Origin: Ditylenchus dipsaci
Taxonomy: Eukaryota > Nematoda > Chromadorea > Rhabditida > Anguinidae
Direction of reading: 5' to 3'
Assembly (NCBI GenBank): GCA_004194705.1
Contig: SADC01000841.1
Span: forward strand, 1 to 64,000
DNA: 64,000 nt
In this document: positions 1 to 11,383 of the stretch, piece after piece
Numbering within the stretch: position 1 is the first letter of the stretch
Layout: every line of letters begins with the position of its first letter
Made by a program: the position numbers and the translations under genes
The notes under the pieces: model-generated
What the model was told of the DNA's origin: nothing
Databases searched by the model: none
What the model saw: only the letters and a program-made list of their open reading frames with translations

Positions 1-288
1 CAAAGAGTAAAGTTTGAGACGAAAGAGAAGTGTCCCCCGCCAATTCTCAAATTTTGCACAAGCCACTGCGCGCAAAAACCATGGTCCTTAAGGACAAATT
101 TTAGAAAAAATTAAAAAACTGAGGTTGACACTTTAAAAATGTAAAAATTAGTGCATTGATAAAAAAAAGTAATTCTTACTCGAAGTAATTCGTTCGCAAA
201 GCCTAAATAGATTAGCAGTCTATCACCTTAATCACTCGTTCACGAGTACATATTATGCTAATAACTTTATGCTTTAATTTTATTTGCA
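1..288. repeat. Left edge: truncated TTAA-family repeat, then featureless AT-rich DNA
   Basis: Positions 31-59 (GTCCCCCGCCAATTC then TCAAATTTTGCA) match the internal part of the two complete TTAA-flanked MITEs at 13471-13689 and 38001-38231, so the window starts inside a partial copy. The remainder to 288 shows no open frame, RNA fold or repeat that I can support. Confidence 0.5.
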
Positions 289-290
289 TA

Positions 291-518
291 CCGTATATTC
301 TCTATTAGAAAGGCCCGGGCCTTCTATTTTTTCAACCCAAAAAAAGTCGGAAAAAATTTTTGGTCGATTTTGAGGTTTTTGCGTGCTCAACAAAAATTTG
401 AAAGTGGAATCAGGTAAGCTCGTGCTAACTAAGAAAACGCGAAAAACAGATTTGCAAATTTCTTTTTCTAGGTTGATATATAGGTCCTCAAGAGGGCCTT
501 CTAATAGAGAATATACGG
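291..518. mobile_element. MITE of the CCGTATTT family (TA-flanked)
   Basis: The left end CCGTATATTCTCTATTAGAA is repeated inverted at 499-518, and a TA dinucleotide sits outside each end. The interior is AT-rich and non-coding. The same terminus (CCGTATTTNYTCTAATAGA) recurs at about eight places in the window, so this is the reference short copy of a family. A TA target suggests a Tc1/mariner-like mobiliser, but no transposase for it is visible. Confidence 0.75.
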
Positions 519-1175
519 TACCCATTTATACGGCACTACTGATATCAAGAATTGATGAGAAAAAATGGTAGCCGTTAGGATATCTGAATATTCATATAGC
601 ACCTCTTAATCTCGTGGCATGATAGACGGCCCCCTTCGCTCAAAATCGTGTTTGTGGATTGCATTTCGACCTTTTTTATTGAAGACTTTTCTCAGGCAAG
701 TTATACCTCAATTTGTAGCAAGTGAAATGATATTTTTTTGACAAATTTTAATTTTTTCATAAAGAAAGTGATTAGAAATGTTTTTGTTATCGCGTTGAGC
801 AGAAAAAAGTTCGGGAAGTGGAATAAGGCCCATGGGACCATATTTTTCAACCTTCCGAAAATGGAAAAATTTACAGTCAATGTCAAGATATTTGGATGCT
901 CTGGGATGAATCTGTATAGCTCGTGGGAGTTAAGAAAACGTTGAACACAGATTTGAAAAATGTTTACTCTCAAAAGTTAATTCAGTCTTTAGCGTGCCCA
1001 AAATTCAGCTAAAACAAAAAAGTTTATTTGAAGATATCATTCTTATAGTTAAAAAAAACGTAATGCAACTATGTGACTTTAGGTTTTCACTACATCAATT
1101 TCTACAAAATTCTTCTAGTCAAAGCTATTCAATACTCTGTTATATAAATTATTTTTCAATACCATTCATATATTG
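519..1175. other. No gene seen; diverged repeat fragments
   Basis: AT-rich. The stretch around 905-975 (GTTAAGAAAACG then ACACAGATTTG) resembles 421-455 and 58995-59035, which are the interiors of the CCGTATTT MITEs, so this is probably a decayed copy. No coding signal is convincing. Confidence 0.4.
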
Positions 1176-1460
1176 TTATTTTTTTACAAAACACTGCTCA
1201 AAATTCGTTGACAAAGTAAATAAAAGCTGCCTCAAACATTTTTTAGCACAGCTGGGCACTTCATCCATATGCTCCCATTTCCTGGAGCTATCTAGTAGGC
1301 ACATCATTTTAGTCGTAAAAGCATCGACAGTCAGACTGCCTCTATTGGATTTCAACTGGTCTGTTATCAGTGCCTTCCACTCCAAGTCTGCCACGCAAAA
1401 CTTGTTGCAAGCCACGGACACACACTCACCGCATCTGCAATATAAGCTCTTCGCAAACAA
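1176..1460 (-). CDS. Possible cysteine-bearing coding exon, unrecognised
   Basis: An open minus-strand frame of about 94 codons has balanced composition, with Cys pairs near the start (CRCGECVSVAC), mixed charged residues, and no A/T-run amino-acid bias of the kind that marks random frames here. TTGCAG, an acceptor-like string, lies just inside its 5' end. I do not recognise the family, and I see no flanking exon with matching phase. It may be a chance open frame or an exon of an otherwise lost gene. Confidence 0.25.
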   Translation of the reverse strand: MFAKSLYCRCGECVSVACNKFCVADLEWKALITDQLKSNRGSLTVDAFTTKMMCLLDSSRKWEHMDEVPSCAKKCLRQLLFTLSTNFEQCFVKK

Positions 1461-2027
1461 AATTTGGATTTTTTTAATTTCTGTGTTTGGCGCCTATTTT
1501 TAGTTGAAAATATGTATTTTTTGAATTTTTGTGCAGAAAAAAGGGAAAAGTGCACATATAAAAAATTTCAAACATTGAATTTAAATTTTTAAATTTAAAA
1601 AAACAGCTTAAATCTGCAATTGCAAAAAATCTGCAATTATTTTATTTTTTTAAAGGAGAGGGACATTTTCTGGCCAAATGGTTCGAATCCCACTACGAGC
1701 ATACGTATTTTTTCTGACTGTTAATATTCTAGTTTTGGAAAACAGGAATTAGTAGTCAAGTAAATCAGCAAAAACAAAAAAATTACGTATAACCTACGTT
1801 ACTAACTACTATAAGGTTTCGCTATTTATAGAAAGCATTGCAGCTATGCTTGGTGTCGTAAATTTCTGATATCTTCGCGCAACGCGATAGATTCAAGTAA
1901 TTCTCGTTGCTGTTTTTACAGGAGAGCAAAACTTACATAGAAAACAGTAAAGGGAGTTACTGGAAAGACAGCGAGTTGCGACGACACTCTGAGTATCGCT
2001 TTAATACCTTTATAATTAAGAAACTTC
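1461..2027. other. No gene; one tRNA-B-box-like string
   Basis: AT-rich DNA. At about 1680-1700 there is GGTTCGAATCCCACTACGAG, a good match to the T-arm/B-box of a tRNA. No A box or cloverleaf lies at the right distance, so this is not called a tRNA. Confidence 0.4.
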
Positions 2028-3575
2028 GGCGCTACTTGGATATAGCCCCCCAATCAACTTTTTTTTAAGTGTTTTAAACACCCTATATCGACCTAAAATG
2101 ACCTCAGGAGTTCAAAAAAGGCATTATTTTTGTGTTCTGTCCAATAATAAATTGAGGTTTGGGACCTCCCAAAATGGGACAAAGCTTTTTTCTGGAGCAA
2201 AGACTTTTCTTTTGGAGCAAAAGACTTTTTTGGGTCAAATTTTAGCTGGAGCAAAAAAACTTTATTTGGCGCAAAAGGACTTCTATTTGGCGCGAAAAGA
2301 CTTTTTTTTGGGTCAAATAAATTTTTTTGGAGCAAATTGGCTTTTTTTGGTGCAAATTTTTTTAGTTGTAAATTACAACTTGTAATTCTGCATTCCCTTT
2401 CATTTTTCTAAAGGGCGACGGTAAATTGATCTACAGTAAATTCATCTAAAAGTAAATTGATCTACAAGGTTCAAATCCCTGTGGAGTTAATCCATTTTAT
2501 CAGAATGTTCGAATCTGATAGGAAGCATCACTTTTCAGGGACACTCATTTGGCCTCGATATTTGGAAACTGTGTCTTAAAGCCACTTTTATAGTCCTTTT
2601 AAAAACTTAGCAAGGCCATAATTTCTCACAATATCTTACGTATTATAGAACTAACTTTTTTTCTAATTTGATTACTTTTTTTCAGGTCGTCTAGGTGGTC
2701 ATCCACCTACCCGAAGATACCCACCCAAATTTTGATATTTGGACCTTTAAGGTGCCAAGACTATAAAAAATGATTCATGACCACTAGGGTTCGAACATTC
2801 TGATAAAATGGACCACCTCCACAGGGATTTGAACCTTGCAGATCAATTTACTTTTAGATGAATTTAGTGTAGATGAATTTACCGTCGCCCTTTAGAAAAA
2901 TGAAAGGGAATGCAGAATTACAACTGAAAAAATTTGCACCAAAAAAAGCCAATTTGCTCCAAAAAAATTTTTTTTGACCCAAAAAAAGTCTTTTTTCTCC
3001 AGAAAAAAGCTTCGTCCCCCAAAATAACCCATTTGACCATGTTTAAAGGGATTTAGGTCTCTCTGTATTTGGGTGCAAATAGACCAAAAGAGGCCAATTT
3101 TGAACAAAAAGGAAGGTGCTGAACATAGTTTTGAAACTGGGGCCTACCGCATAAATAAACTCTGGTATGCATGCTTTTTCATGCATCCAGAGTCACTTTC
3201 GAGTGATTTGTGTCTAAGGTATGTGGGTGTGCGCATCTCGACTCCAAGCCCCCAAGCCCTCTGCGCCCCTTCGGGGGTGCAGGAGGCTTGAGAGTAGAGA
3301 TGCGCGCACTCACTTACCTTAAGCATAATTCCGAGCAAGACTCTTGATCAAAATGCATATAGAAGCTATTTTTGCCAAGTCTCATGTTGAAAAACATAAT
3401 AAACAGGTAAAAAGTCGAAATTTCCAAATGCCCAAACTCAATTTTTTGTTGACCCGAACTTAAAAAAATGCTTTGTTTGAACTCTTGATGCCATTTTAGG
3501 TCGATATAGGGCGTTTGGATACACTTTTAAAATAGTTGATTTGGGGGGGGGGGGTATATCCAAGTAGGGTCGAAA
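2028..3575. mobile_element. Palindromic composite element, family A, with a nested insertion
   Basis: The left arm (about 2028-2185: TTGGATATAGCCCCCC, ACACCCTATATCGACC, ACCTCAGGAGTTC) is repeated inverted at about 3400-3575 (GGTCGATATAGGGCG, GGGGTATATCCAAG). A 730-bp copy without the insertion sits at 39046-39772, and a half copy at 45308-45602. The inner part 3110-3340 carries a GC-rich hairpin (GCCCCCGAAG-type) flanked by TCTAAGGTA(T/A)GTGRGTG motifs. That unit is shared by all copies. There is no coding potential. Confidence 0.75.
2161..3020. repeat. Inverted minisatellite nested in family A; foldback core 2412-2895
   Basis: The arms consist of a degenerate unit of roughly 20 bp (GACTTTTNTTTGGNGCAAAA), at least six times on the left (2175-2365) and inverted on the right (2930-3010). 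Inside these lies GGGCGACGGTAAATTGATC at 2412, inverted at 2870-2892, with short tandem GTAAATTNATCTAC units. The layout matches the foldback element at 30596-31868. Inner strings GGTTCAAATCCCTGTGG (2468) and its inverse (about 2818) are tRNA-T-arm-like. Confidence 0.7.
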
Positions 3576-5403
3576 CTTCTATTAGTAGCACGGGCGGGTT
3601 TTTTTGTTTCGCTAATTTTCTTGGCTACTAATTTCTATTATCCAAAACTGAAATATGAAAATGTGAAAAACTATTGATAATAAAAGAAAAAACAATGAGA
3701 AACGTTTCTCACCCGTTTAGTTTAAACGGTAGGAAAAAATATCCATGCTCATAGTGGACTCGAACCATTCGCGCCAGAAAAAATTCCCCTTCTTTAAATT
3801 TTAGGCAGAAAGCGGGTGTATAGTGTACTCGGGTGCTTAAGCTGATTTATAATCCATTTCGCTTATTATTTAGGTGTAAATTACCTGCTGTCCACTTTTT
3901 CAAACACCACCAGCACACTGTAAGGCCACTAAAATTACAAAAATCTGTTGATTACAATAAGTCGGGTCCCGCTACATCTAGCGACCGCCCTAAGGTGGGT
4001 TATATTCGAAAAATTCGAAAACCCTATTTGAAAATCCTGTCAAAATGTGCACAGAAAAGGAGAGAGAGTGAAAATCATTATGACAATTAAAAAATCATTA
4101 CAAAAAAAATTTTACATTGGATTTTTAAATTCGGTGCGAAATTTCTTGGTCAGTTCAAATTTAGAGTGGAGTTATATCGGAATAATATTTATTAGCTGGG
4201 TCATACATAAGGGTATCTTTAGAACATTGGGCTCTAAATGTCTTGATGGTGTCACTGAAAAAACATGCCTTGGTCCCCATGTTGATTTTTTTGTGTTTTG
4301 TCTTTTTAAAACTTTTTGTGTGTTTTAATATCTCAATTTTTTCACGGTGTAATTTACCGACATAAATAGACTAAAAGTCGATTTTTAATGTAAAAGCATC
4401 GATTCCTCTAGGACAGACAATGTCTATTTTGTATGAAACGAAAAAATAAATCGTACTTCATAACATTTATTGCACCAGAAAGTGTTTTTTCCCATCACAT
4501 TGCCAAATAAATGCAAAAAATTGGTTAATGAAATTTTTTTGAGAAAATAAACTTTTTAAACAACAAGGCGGCTAAGGCAAAATTTGAAAAAACCCGAAAA
4601 AGACAACAGAGGAGCTCAAGGCACATTTTGGAGGGGCGGGGGATGGCGGTTGCCGCTAACACATGTAGAGGCGAACATTAATAGAGTATATGTTCAAAAA
4701 AATAAGGCACTTGGTGCCCCGATAGTACGTACCCGCGATAGTACGTACCTTAGTCCCGTCCCAAGGGGGTCGTACTATCGAAGGTCGACTGTACCTACCT
4801 TAAACAAATGTCCGTTTTCCAAGCACTGCTTTGTGTCATCTGCCATTATATCTGTAGGTGCTTTAGGCAGGGCTCGCAGTGCCGACACACTATAAAGTAT
4901 CTTGGGTACATTCCATTGTACCAAACCCCTCCCACCCCTAAAATTTCGACCTATTTCATTGTAACCTCAAGCCCCATGCGCCCTCGAAGGGGCGCATGGG
5001 GGGCTTGAGAGTTGGGGTGGATAGTGGTGTACTGGAATAAGATTTTTGTGAAGGAGGGCGGGGGCGGGTGTACAATGGAATAGCGGCGAATATTGTTTTA
5101 ATAAGAAGACAAAAATCAAACGTCAGATAGAAAAATTGAAAATTACGATATTTGAGTCACATTTTGTCATTTTTGAGTGGATGACTACCGATTAGCGACC
5201 CTTAATGACCTAAACTTTGATTGAAAATTATCAATTTTTGATGGAAAGGTGGCAAAAAGTCACCTCTAACACCAACATGTTTTCTAAATCTGAATCTATT
5301 GAGAGCAGGTGAAAATAGTTTCTAGGAACTGAGATATCCATCTAAGTAGGAGAGCAGTCCGAATTCGGTTTGATAAAATTATTAGTCTTGGTTGTTTCTG
5401 AGG
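3576..5403. other. Long stretch without a recognisable gene
   Basis: Open frames here have low-complexity composition and no homology that I recognise. Visible details are an antisense tRNA-T-arm-like string at about 3752-3770 (GGACTCGAACCATTCGCG), a GC-rich hairpin at 4962-5005 (CCCCATGCGCC pairing with GGCGCATGGGG) like the centre of family A, and repeated GATAGTACGTACC strings at 4720-4752. Confidence 0.4.
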
Positions 5404-5511
5404 AACACTATAGTTTCGCTATTTAGGACGCACTCTCGATTTAGATCCTAAAAAATATTCTAATTCTAGAGTTGCGAGTCTAAATAAATAGCTAAATAGC
5501 GAATTTATAGT
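5404..5511. mobile_element. Short palindromic MITE
   Basis: The ends CACTATAGTTTCGCTATTTA and the inverse of GCTAAATAGCGAATTTATAG fold back over about 105 bp. There is no coding content. Confidence 0.55.
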
Positions 5512-5782
5512 GTTTGCTTGACCAGCCTTCGACCAGCAAAATCGGAATCTTTGCAATATTTTGGACGATACTGAGTCATCAGAGATGTCGAAAGAATTTG
5601 CGAACTGGGTTGAGAGGTGTTAGACCCTAGACGGAATATGCTTTTGGTTTATACAATAAGCGAAAGATGACTGTATTACCATTTGAGAAACCCTCGAAAT
5701 AGTGACACTTTTGAAGAGGTTCTTTAAAAAACCCCGCCATAGTGACACTCTCGATGTAGTGACACCTCAAGGCCGCTCCGAG
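5512..5782. other. No gene; GTGACACT-rich spacer
   Basis: There is a run of ATAGTGACACT-type strings at 5698-5765, possibly the remains of a tandem-repeat terminus, just outside the hAT left end. No gene is seen. Confidence 0.3.
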
Positions 5783-6169
5783 TAGTGCTGTAGATTTGCT
5801 CAACCAATACCCAATACAATATTTTGACCATTTTTGAACCCAATACCACGTCCGTTCAAAATTCAAAATTCTAGTTCACTTTAAAATAAACAAAACGCAA
5901 GATATTTGAAAAATATTTTCTTACATTTTCTAAATTTCTCAGTGATTTTTGACTACGATAGACAAATTTTGACTGAAAATTTTGTTTTTTTAGCGAGAAT
6001 TAGAGTCTCTAGCCAAAAGTTAACTTGTTAGAAGAGCAATTTATTGAACGAAAAACCGATGAAACAGGTTAAACCGGAAACATTGTGTCAGAGATATTCA
6101 AAGCTCAGACAATGGATTCTTAACACAACAAATGACAATTTTTAAACAGCGGACGATTTCCCTTCTTGT

Positions 6170-6790
6170 TCTTGACAGCAGTCAACTTAGGAGCAGAACC
6201 AGCAAAAGTCTTGATCTTCCTACCACCAACAGCAGATTCGACCTACTTCTTTTTTCCAGCATCTTTCGCAGCAGTGGAATGCATGACTTCCTTCTCTTCC
6301 ACCTTGACTGGCGAATATTTGCACGATGAAATCAGATCCGCTCCACGTCCAAGTTCCTCGCTCATAGACTAAACAAAATATAATCAGATGAGATCAGCAT
6401 ATAAAAACACAAAATAACTTCTTGAGGCGGAGGCTGATCATTTAACTTACCACCTTTTGCAATTCTGGCCTGTTTGACTGGAGAAGGAGCAGAATCATCG
6501 GAGATCTTCAATCACATGTACGCTTTGCAATGACGTTTCAAACTGAAAAAGCTAACCTTGGTAACTGCAGGAGCATTGCTTCTTCCAAAATACCCTCAGA
6601 AGAAAGACGAAAACGACCATTGGCACCAGCACCACTGACACGAAGCGAATGACCTTCTTTCGAGCACTTTGTTCGTTTGATTTCTCTGCTCATTATATTC
6701 CCATCGTTTCTTGACTGCGATTGAACGAGTTTCGGAGAGAGACACTTCATTTGGCTTAACGCACATTCTTCTGGTGGAGACCATCTTCAG
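6170..6790 (-). pseudogene. Linker histone H1-like pseudogene inside the hAT element
   Basis: The minus strand contains SGAGANGRFRLSS (about 6600-6640), which resembles the end of the H1/H5 winged-helix domain (G-x-GA-G-F-L pattern). Just upstream, REIKR (in one frame) and VKKRWEYNE (in another) fit helices of that domain. Downstream are Lys/Ala/Pro-rich pieces (APSPVKQARIAKGG, STAAKDAGKKK, AGSAPKLTAVKNKKG) like an H1 tail. The pieces lie in different frames, and an in-frame TAG follows GKKK, so this copy is broken. The identification rests on the short motif and composition. It could be another basic chromatin protein. Confidence 0.45.
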
Positions 6791-7564
6791 CTCTAAAAAA
6801 ACACTGAATTTATTTTTGTATGAGACACGCCAATTTTGTATTTTTGGGGCTTTTTTATGCACCAAAAGAAAGCCTACAATCTCTTCTACCCGAAAATCCA
6901 GACCGATTTTTGTAAAACCAGAATTTTTAAAACTAGAGGCTATTTGAAGCAAACAAGTGGCATTTTTCCGAGTGAAAATAGGGTGTTTTGTGTTTTTCAT
7001 CTAACTTTTGCATAAAACACCCTGAATTTGCATTTTTCGCATGCTTCATTGGTACCAAAATGTAGGAATTTTGTTCTCTACAAGGCCTCTGTCTTTTTTT
7101 TTACCCTTATTTGACAATAAAACACCGGAAAAATTCAAGTCATATCAAACAAACGTGAATAAATATATGAAATTTTTCACTGAAATCTCTTATGCTTTTC
7201 ATTTTTTCATGTTTCATGGACAAATGATAGCTCATTCGAAAGCCCTGACAATGGCCAACACTCTGAGCATAAATGTTCAGAACGTTGAAATAAAATCAGT
7301 CAGGTTTGAAACAGGAATTTGAAAGGATACACTAGTGATCAATTTCCAAAATTTTGAATTTCGCGCCTTTTTTCTCTAGTGTACTAAAATGAGAGTTTTG
7401 AACGGACGTGAATACAATACCCAATATTTCAAAACGGACCCACCCAATACCCAATACAATATTTTAGGCCATTTCAAAACCCAATCCAATACCAATATTA
7501 TGACGGATCCTAATATATTGGCCCAATACCCAATTATTTTCAAAAAGCGATGACTCTACAACAT

Positions 7565-7965
7565 TTATTTTACGGTTAACACTAACAGTAGTATTCTAAT
7601 AGACAGATTTAACAACGGAAGATTTTTGTTTAAAAAAATCAGGCGCTCTGCTGTTTCTGGATCCAAGCTTGATCTTCTATAATCGTACACGTCCCGCGCC
7701 ACTGAAAAAAAGCTGTTCACTGGGTTGACTTGTTGCTGGTGCAGATAGGAAACGGCGAGCCAGTTCTGCAAAATCGGATAGACCTTGTCGGATTCCTAAA
7801 GGTGAAAAAAATCAATAGGAACACTTCCATCTTTAAACCGCCCTTCCAAAAATGAAGAGGATCATTTTCTGGGTCGATGCATCTTGCTTCTTGTATGCCA
7901 TCATCTCAACCATTGCACTTCTAACTTGCTCTTCCGTTTGTCCTTCATCTCTGAACATGTATCTA
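7565..7965 (-). pseudogene. hAT transposase C-terminal (dimerisation) region
   Basis: About 7565-7790 on the minus strand reads LAVSYLHQQ, then [20 protein letters not shown] and FLNKNLPLL. This is the typical hAT C-terminal signature: FS-x-A, then R-x-x-L-x-P-E, then L-x-FL-x-x-N. A further exon-like block at about 7840-7965 (RSAMVEMMAYKKQD) lies upstream in transcription order. The catalytic core and BED finger are not visible, so the copy cannot be autonomous. It belongs to the element at 5783-8312, whose 8-bp duplication agrees with hAT. Confidence 0.75.
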
Positions 7966-8844
7966 TGACGACCAAAGAACAATTCAAATTAAAAATAAAT
8001 AAAAAACAAAAAAGCGTAGACCGATAGAAAGAGACAGAACAAAACAAAAGCTAATTGAAATTGTGAGTGATGAGTATGTTCTGCTTCCTCTAATCGCGCA
8101 AGAACAAATATTATTTTAAAAAGTGAACTACAAAAAGTCACAACTTTCTGTTAAAGACCCAATACCAATACCCAATATTTTTCACAAACCCAATCCAAAT
8201 ACCCATATTTCAATAAGTACACACCCAATATCCCAATACAATATTTTTGACCTAAATCAGACCCAATACACCCAATACCCAATACCAATATATTGGGTTG
8301 TCATCAGCACTACTCCCGAGTGGTACCGAGAGGTTGCTGTAGTAAAAAATCTTTCTCAAAATTTTAGTATGGAAGTGAGTGGTCTAAATACCACATTGCT
8401 GTCTCTTTCTCTGGCTGTAGTAGTAGCTAAAAGCAAGCACTGATACATGCACTCACGCATATATAACAACAAGAAGCATAGAGGGGTGGGCCTTAAAGGA
8501 GGACGAACTTTAGGGGGAGAGGGTATTTTGACTAGAAAATGGAATTTTTTCGATCCTCAGTTAATTCAATTTTTCTTTTAAACCTCTCAATTTTTTTACG
8601 CCAAACGAAACAATCGCAAATCTACCCGACAAAAAACACATCAGATCAAAATTTTGAAATATTTTTTTTCGTAAAAATTTGCCTTGATCTTAACCTTGGT
8701 CCAAACCAGGGGCATTCTGGCAGTTTTGTAACTGCCTCAGAAGTTACATTTTGTCGGTGCTCTAGTGGACATTATATCATACAAGTTCATACTTGAAATG
8801 ACGCCAGAAAGCATGGCTTCATTTTGAGCATGAAGTTACATATG

Positions 8845-8958
8845 ACTATGCCTGTAAAATTTTCGAAAAAAACATAGGTTATGAAAAATTTTTGAAAATT
8901 TCCAAAACTTCGAACATTTTTTCATAACCTATCTTTTTTTTCGTAAAATTTGCAGGCA
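8845..8958. mobile_element. Small palindrome nested in the 8375-9597 palindrome
   Basis: TGCCTGTAAAATTTTCG at the left and CGTAAAATTTGCAGGCA at the right are inverted, with AACATAGGTTATGAAAAA and its inverse inside. Confidence 0.65.
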
Positions 8959-8960
8959 TA

Positions 8961-9126
8961 CCGTATTTCTTCTAATAGAGCCCCCCTCTCTAATAGAGCC
9001 CCCCCCCACCCACCCCTGTTTTTTTTGACTAGAACTTCAGAGTTAGGGCCATTTTTGATTTACAATTTCAAAATTTTGGGCATTCGAAAAATAAAGCCCA
9101 CGGGGGCTCTATTAGAGGAAATACGG
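8961..9126. mobile_element. CCGTATTT-family MITE at the centre of the palindrome
   Basis: CCGTATTTCTTCTAATAGAG at the left and CTCTATTAGAGGAAATACGG at the right are inverted, with TA outside each end. C- and G-rich runs follow the termini. Confidence 0.8.
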
Positions 9127-9771
9127 TAGTCATATATAACTTTATGCTAAAAGTGTAGCCATGCTTTCTGGCGTCATTTCAAGTATGAACTTGTATGATA
9201 TAATGTCCACTAGAGCACCGACAAAATGTAACTTCTGAGGCAGTTACAAAACTGCCAGAATGCCCCTGGTTGGACCAAGGTTAAGATCAAGGCAAATTTT
9301 TACGAAAAAAATATTTCAAAATTTTGATCTGATGTGTTTTTTGTCGGGTAGATTTGCGATTGTTTCGTTTGGCGTAAAAAAATTGAGAGGTTTAAAAGAA
9401 AAATTGAATTAACTGAGGATCGAAAAATTCCATTTTCTAGTCAAAATACCCTCCCCCCCCCTAAAGTTCGTCCTCCTTTAAGGCCCACCCTCTATGCTTC
9501 TTGTTGTTATATATGCGTGAGTGCATGTATCAGTGCTTGCTTTTAGCTACTACTACAGCCAGAGAAAGAGACAGCATTGTGGTATTTAGACCAGTAGCTA
9601 AACCAGAGCTAAATGAATTTCGGGATTTTTTCTGTCGGCATGGATGTATTTCCTATCTAAACATTTAAAAGTTAGGTCATAAATGGTCACGGATCGATAT
9701 TTTAACACTTTTTTGAGCAAAGGTATGAATAGATAAAAACACATTTTTCAAACACAAAAGTACCCACATAC

Positions 9772-10019
9772 CAGTGCAATAGGTATTAGTGTGATGAGTA
9801 CACCTTATGTGGTCATTCAACTCCTCAAATGGATTGCGACCTCCACCAATCGTAGTTGCCTCTAGAATTGTTGTCGTGAAGTTGGCACATTCACAGACCA
9901 CCCTTAAAGGTAGGTCCTTCTCCAAATGCTGCTGCTTGAGATGCATTTGGAAGGTGAGGACATCTGTAAATGAGGCACTGCAGCTGGCTACAAAACATTG
10001 CAGAGATTCGTTGCCTCGC
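9772..10019 (-). CDS. Exon with C2H2 zinc-finger-like motif
   Basis: This minus-strand exon is bounded by an acceptor (TTTAAG at its 5' side) and a donor GTATGT at 9766-9771. It encodes a classical C2H2 pattern, C-x4-C-x12-H-x4-H (CFVASC to HLKQQH), and then a second, looser Cys/His set (VVCECANF to HIRCTHH). C2H2 fingers bind DNA, RNA or protein. This exon is the most downstream member of the minus-strand exon chain that reaches 20711. The first exon of the chain has a similar SLQC-x4-C start. Protein identity is unknown. Confidence 0.55.
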
Positions 10020-10140
10020 CTTAAATATATTCGATTAAAAAAAATATATTTGAAAAAGGTGTAAAATACCAAAAGTGCATGTCAAAGTCTCGAAATGGAG
10101 ATCTCAATGGCAAGAGGTCGTAGAGAAAGCAGGGATTTAC

Positions 10141-10188
10141 CGTTTGCATGCCCTCCAAAGACAGCTTCATGTCTTTGCACTCATTAAT
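10141..10188 (-). CDS. Possible 48-nt exon
   Basis: An acceptor AATTTAG lies before 10188 and a donor GTAAAT at 10135-10140. The open frame between reads INECKDMKLSLEGMQT. It lies between exons 9772-10019 and 10662-10855 and fits the spacing of the chain, but it is short and unconfirmed. Confidence 0.35.
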
Positions 10189-10661
10189 CTAAATTGCTTG
10201 CTGAATGTGGGAAAAAGGATAGCATTGGATTTTTTTCTAATTTTTGGTCCTGAAACTTTTTTTTAAACTGGGTTAACCCAACCTGGCTTTTACTTTAAAA
10301 ATCTCAGCCTTATAAATATCTGAGCACGAGCCCAATATAGCTTGAGTGGAAACAGTCTGGTTGGACTGTAACTCGGAGGCTTAGAGAAAATGTGCTCTTT
10401 CGTCTATTTTTCGATTGTTTAAATTGATTAATGCACTTTATTAAAGCTTTATTTTTAAACCTACTTTTTTACCCAATCCAAAGTGGTTGTGTACAGCTGC
10501 CTTGGCTTGATTCAACAAGTCTGCACATTTGCACTTAATTGGTAAAATATAAAACTTATTATTATTTACATTAAATAACTTCAAAAACTTTAAGTGAATG
10601 CTGGATTTTGTTCTTTAGCAAAAATCCTAACTGCCATAAAATATCACAATAAAATGCCCAC

Positions 10662-10855
10662 TTTGTTGTAGAGTACAAATGCTTGTTGAGCATCCTTTTC
10701 TTTTAGAAGGACTTCTCTAGCCGCCTCTAGTTCCGCATTGTTGGAAAGTGTCAAATTCTTGGTGTCCAATCCCTTCATATAGTTGACCAGAGAGGCTAGA
10801 TGAGCCTTGCTTTCTTCCACCCAGTGCTTCTCCAAATGCTCTCCGATCACTTCTA
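10662..10855 (-). CDS. Exon, predicted helical, unrecognised
   Basis: The acceptor TTATTACAG precedes 10855. The open minus-strand frame reads EVIGEHLEKHWVEES, then HLASLVNYMKGLDT and ELEAAREVLLKEKD, a composition rich in Leu, Glu and Lys that suggests amphipathic helices. The donor would be GTGGGC at 10656-10661, which is weak. It belongs to the minus-strand chain 9772-20711. No family is recognised. Confidence 0.5.
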
Positions 10856-11383
10856 CTGTAATAAATGAATAAATTATTAGAGAGTATGTTATTAAAAGTT
10901 TATTTCGTAATTATTAGTGCAAATATGTGTACACTATACTTTAATTTTTTAAAGCTACAGTTAATTATTAATTAAATATCAAAAAAAATCCTAAGGCTAA
11001 CATAAGTACAGTAAGCTAATCCAAACCTACTTTCAGTTACCGTTAATTACAGTCAATTTATTCTACAGTTAGTCCACATTTGAGCAGCTTATCTATGTCA
11101 TTCACAAAATAGAGGTATTAGTATAAGGTTCCGATCTGTCAAAAATTTCGAATGAACGCTCCCGAAATTTCTTAATATTATTAAGACAACCTGGCTATTT
11201 TTTTTCTCTGATCAAATAAAGCAAGTCACATTAGTCAATTTGGTATAATGAATGCATTTTTTGATAAAAACAGAGGCTAATTTTGAAGGTTTCTATTCCG
11301 AAATCAGGACAGATCGGTGTGTTAGCATCAACACCTTAAAATTTAGCTGTGGAGTTGTGGAGAATCGCCGAAACCACCTCTTT
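10856..11383. other. Intron-like DNA with a small inverted repeat
   Basis: AT-rich. CCGATCTGTC at about 11131 is inverted at about 11308 (GACAGATCGG), suggesting a MITE of some 180 bp. Short GTTAATTACAG strings at 11035-11075 resemble the GTTAACTTATGCTACAG motif seen elsewhere. Confidence 0.4.

Larger units (their letters stand above)
5783..8312 (-). mobile_element. Decayed hAT transposon
   Basis: The termini TAGTGCTGTAG (left) and TCAGCACTA (right) are inverted. Outside them, GCTCCGAG (5775-5782) and CTCCCGAG (8313-8320) look like a slightly mutated 8-bp target duplication, the size typical of hAT. Both subterminal regions are dense in CCCAATACCCAATA units (5810-5850, 7410-7550, 8160-8300), probably subterminal transposase-binding repeats. 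A hAT C-terminal region lies at 7565-7965 on the minus strand. The central part (6120-6790) holds an unrelated, histone-like broken gene. Confidence 0.75.
8375..9597. mobile_element. Large near-perfect palindrome, arms about 470 bp
   Basis: The left arm 8375-8840 (from GTGGTCTAAATACCAC) is the inverse complement of 9128-9597 with only scattered differences. It includes TTAAAGGAGGACGAAC (8492) and its inverse CTCCTTTAAGG (about 9470). The centre (8841-9127) is not part of the arms but consists of two younger insertions. Arm open frames are mirror images, not genes. Confidence 0.8.

Noticed and set aside
8539..9400. Pairs of open frames on both strands that look like overlapping genes
   Set aside because: They are the two arms of one palindrome, so they mirror each other.
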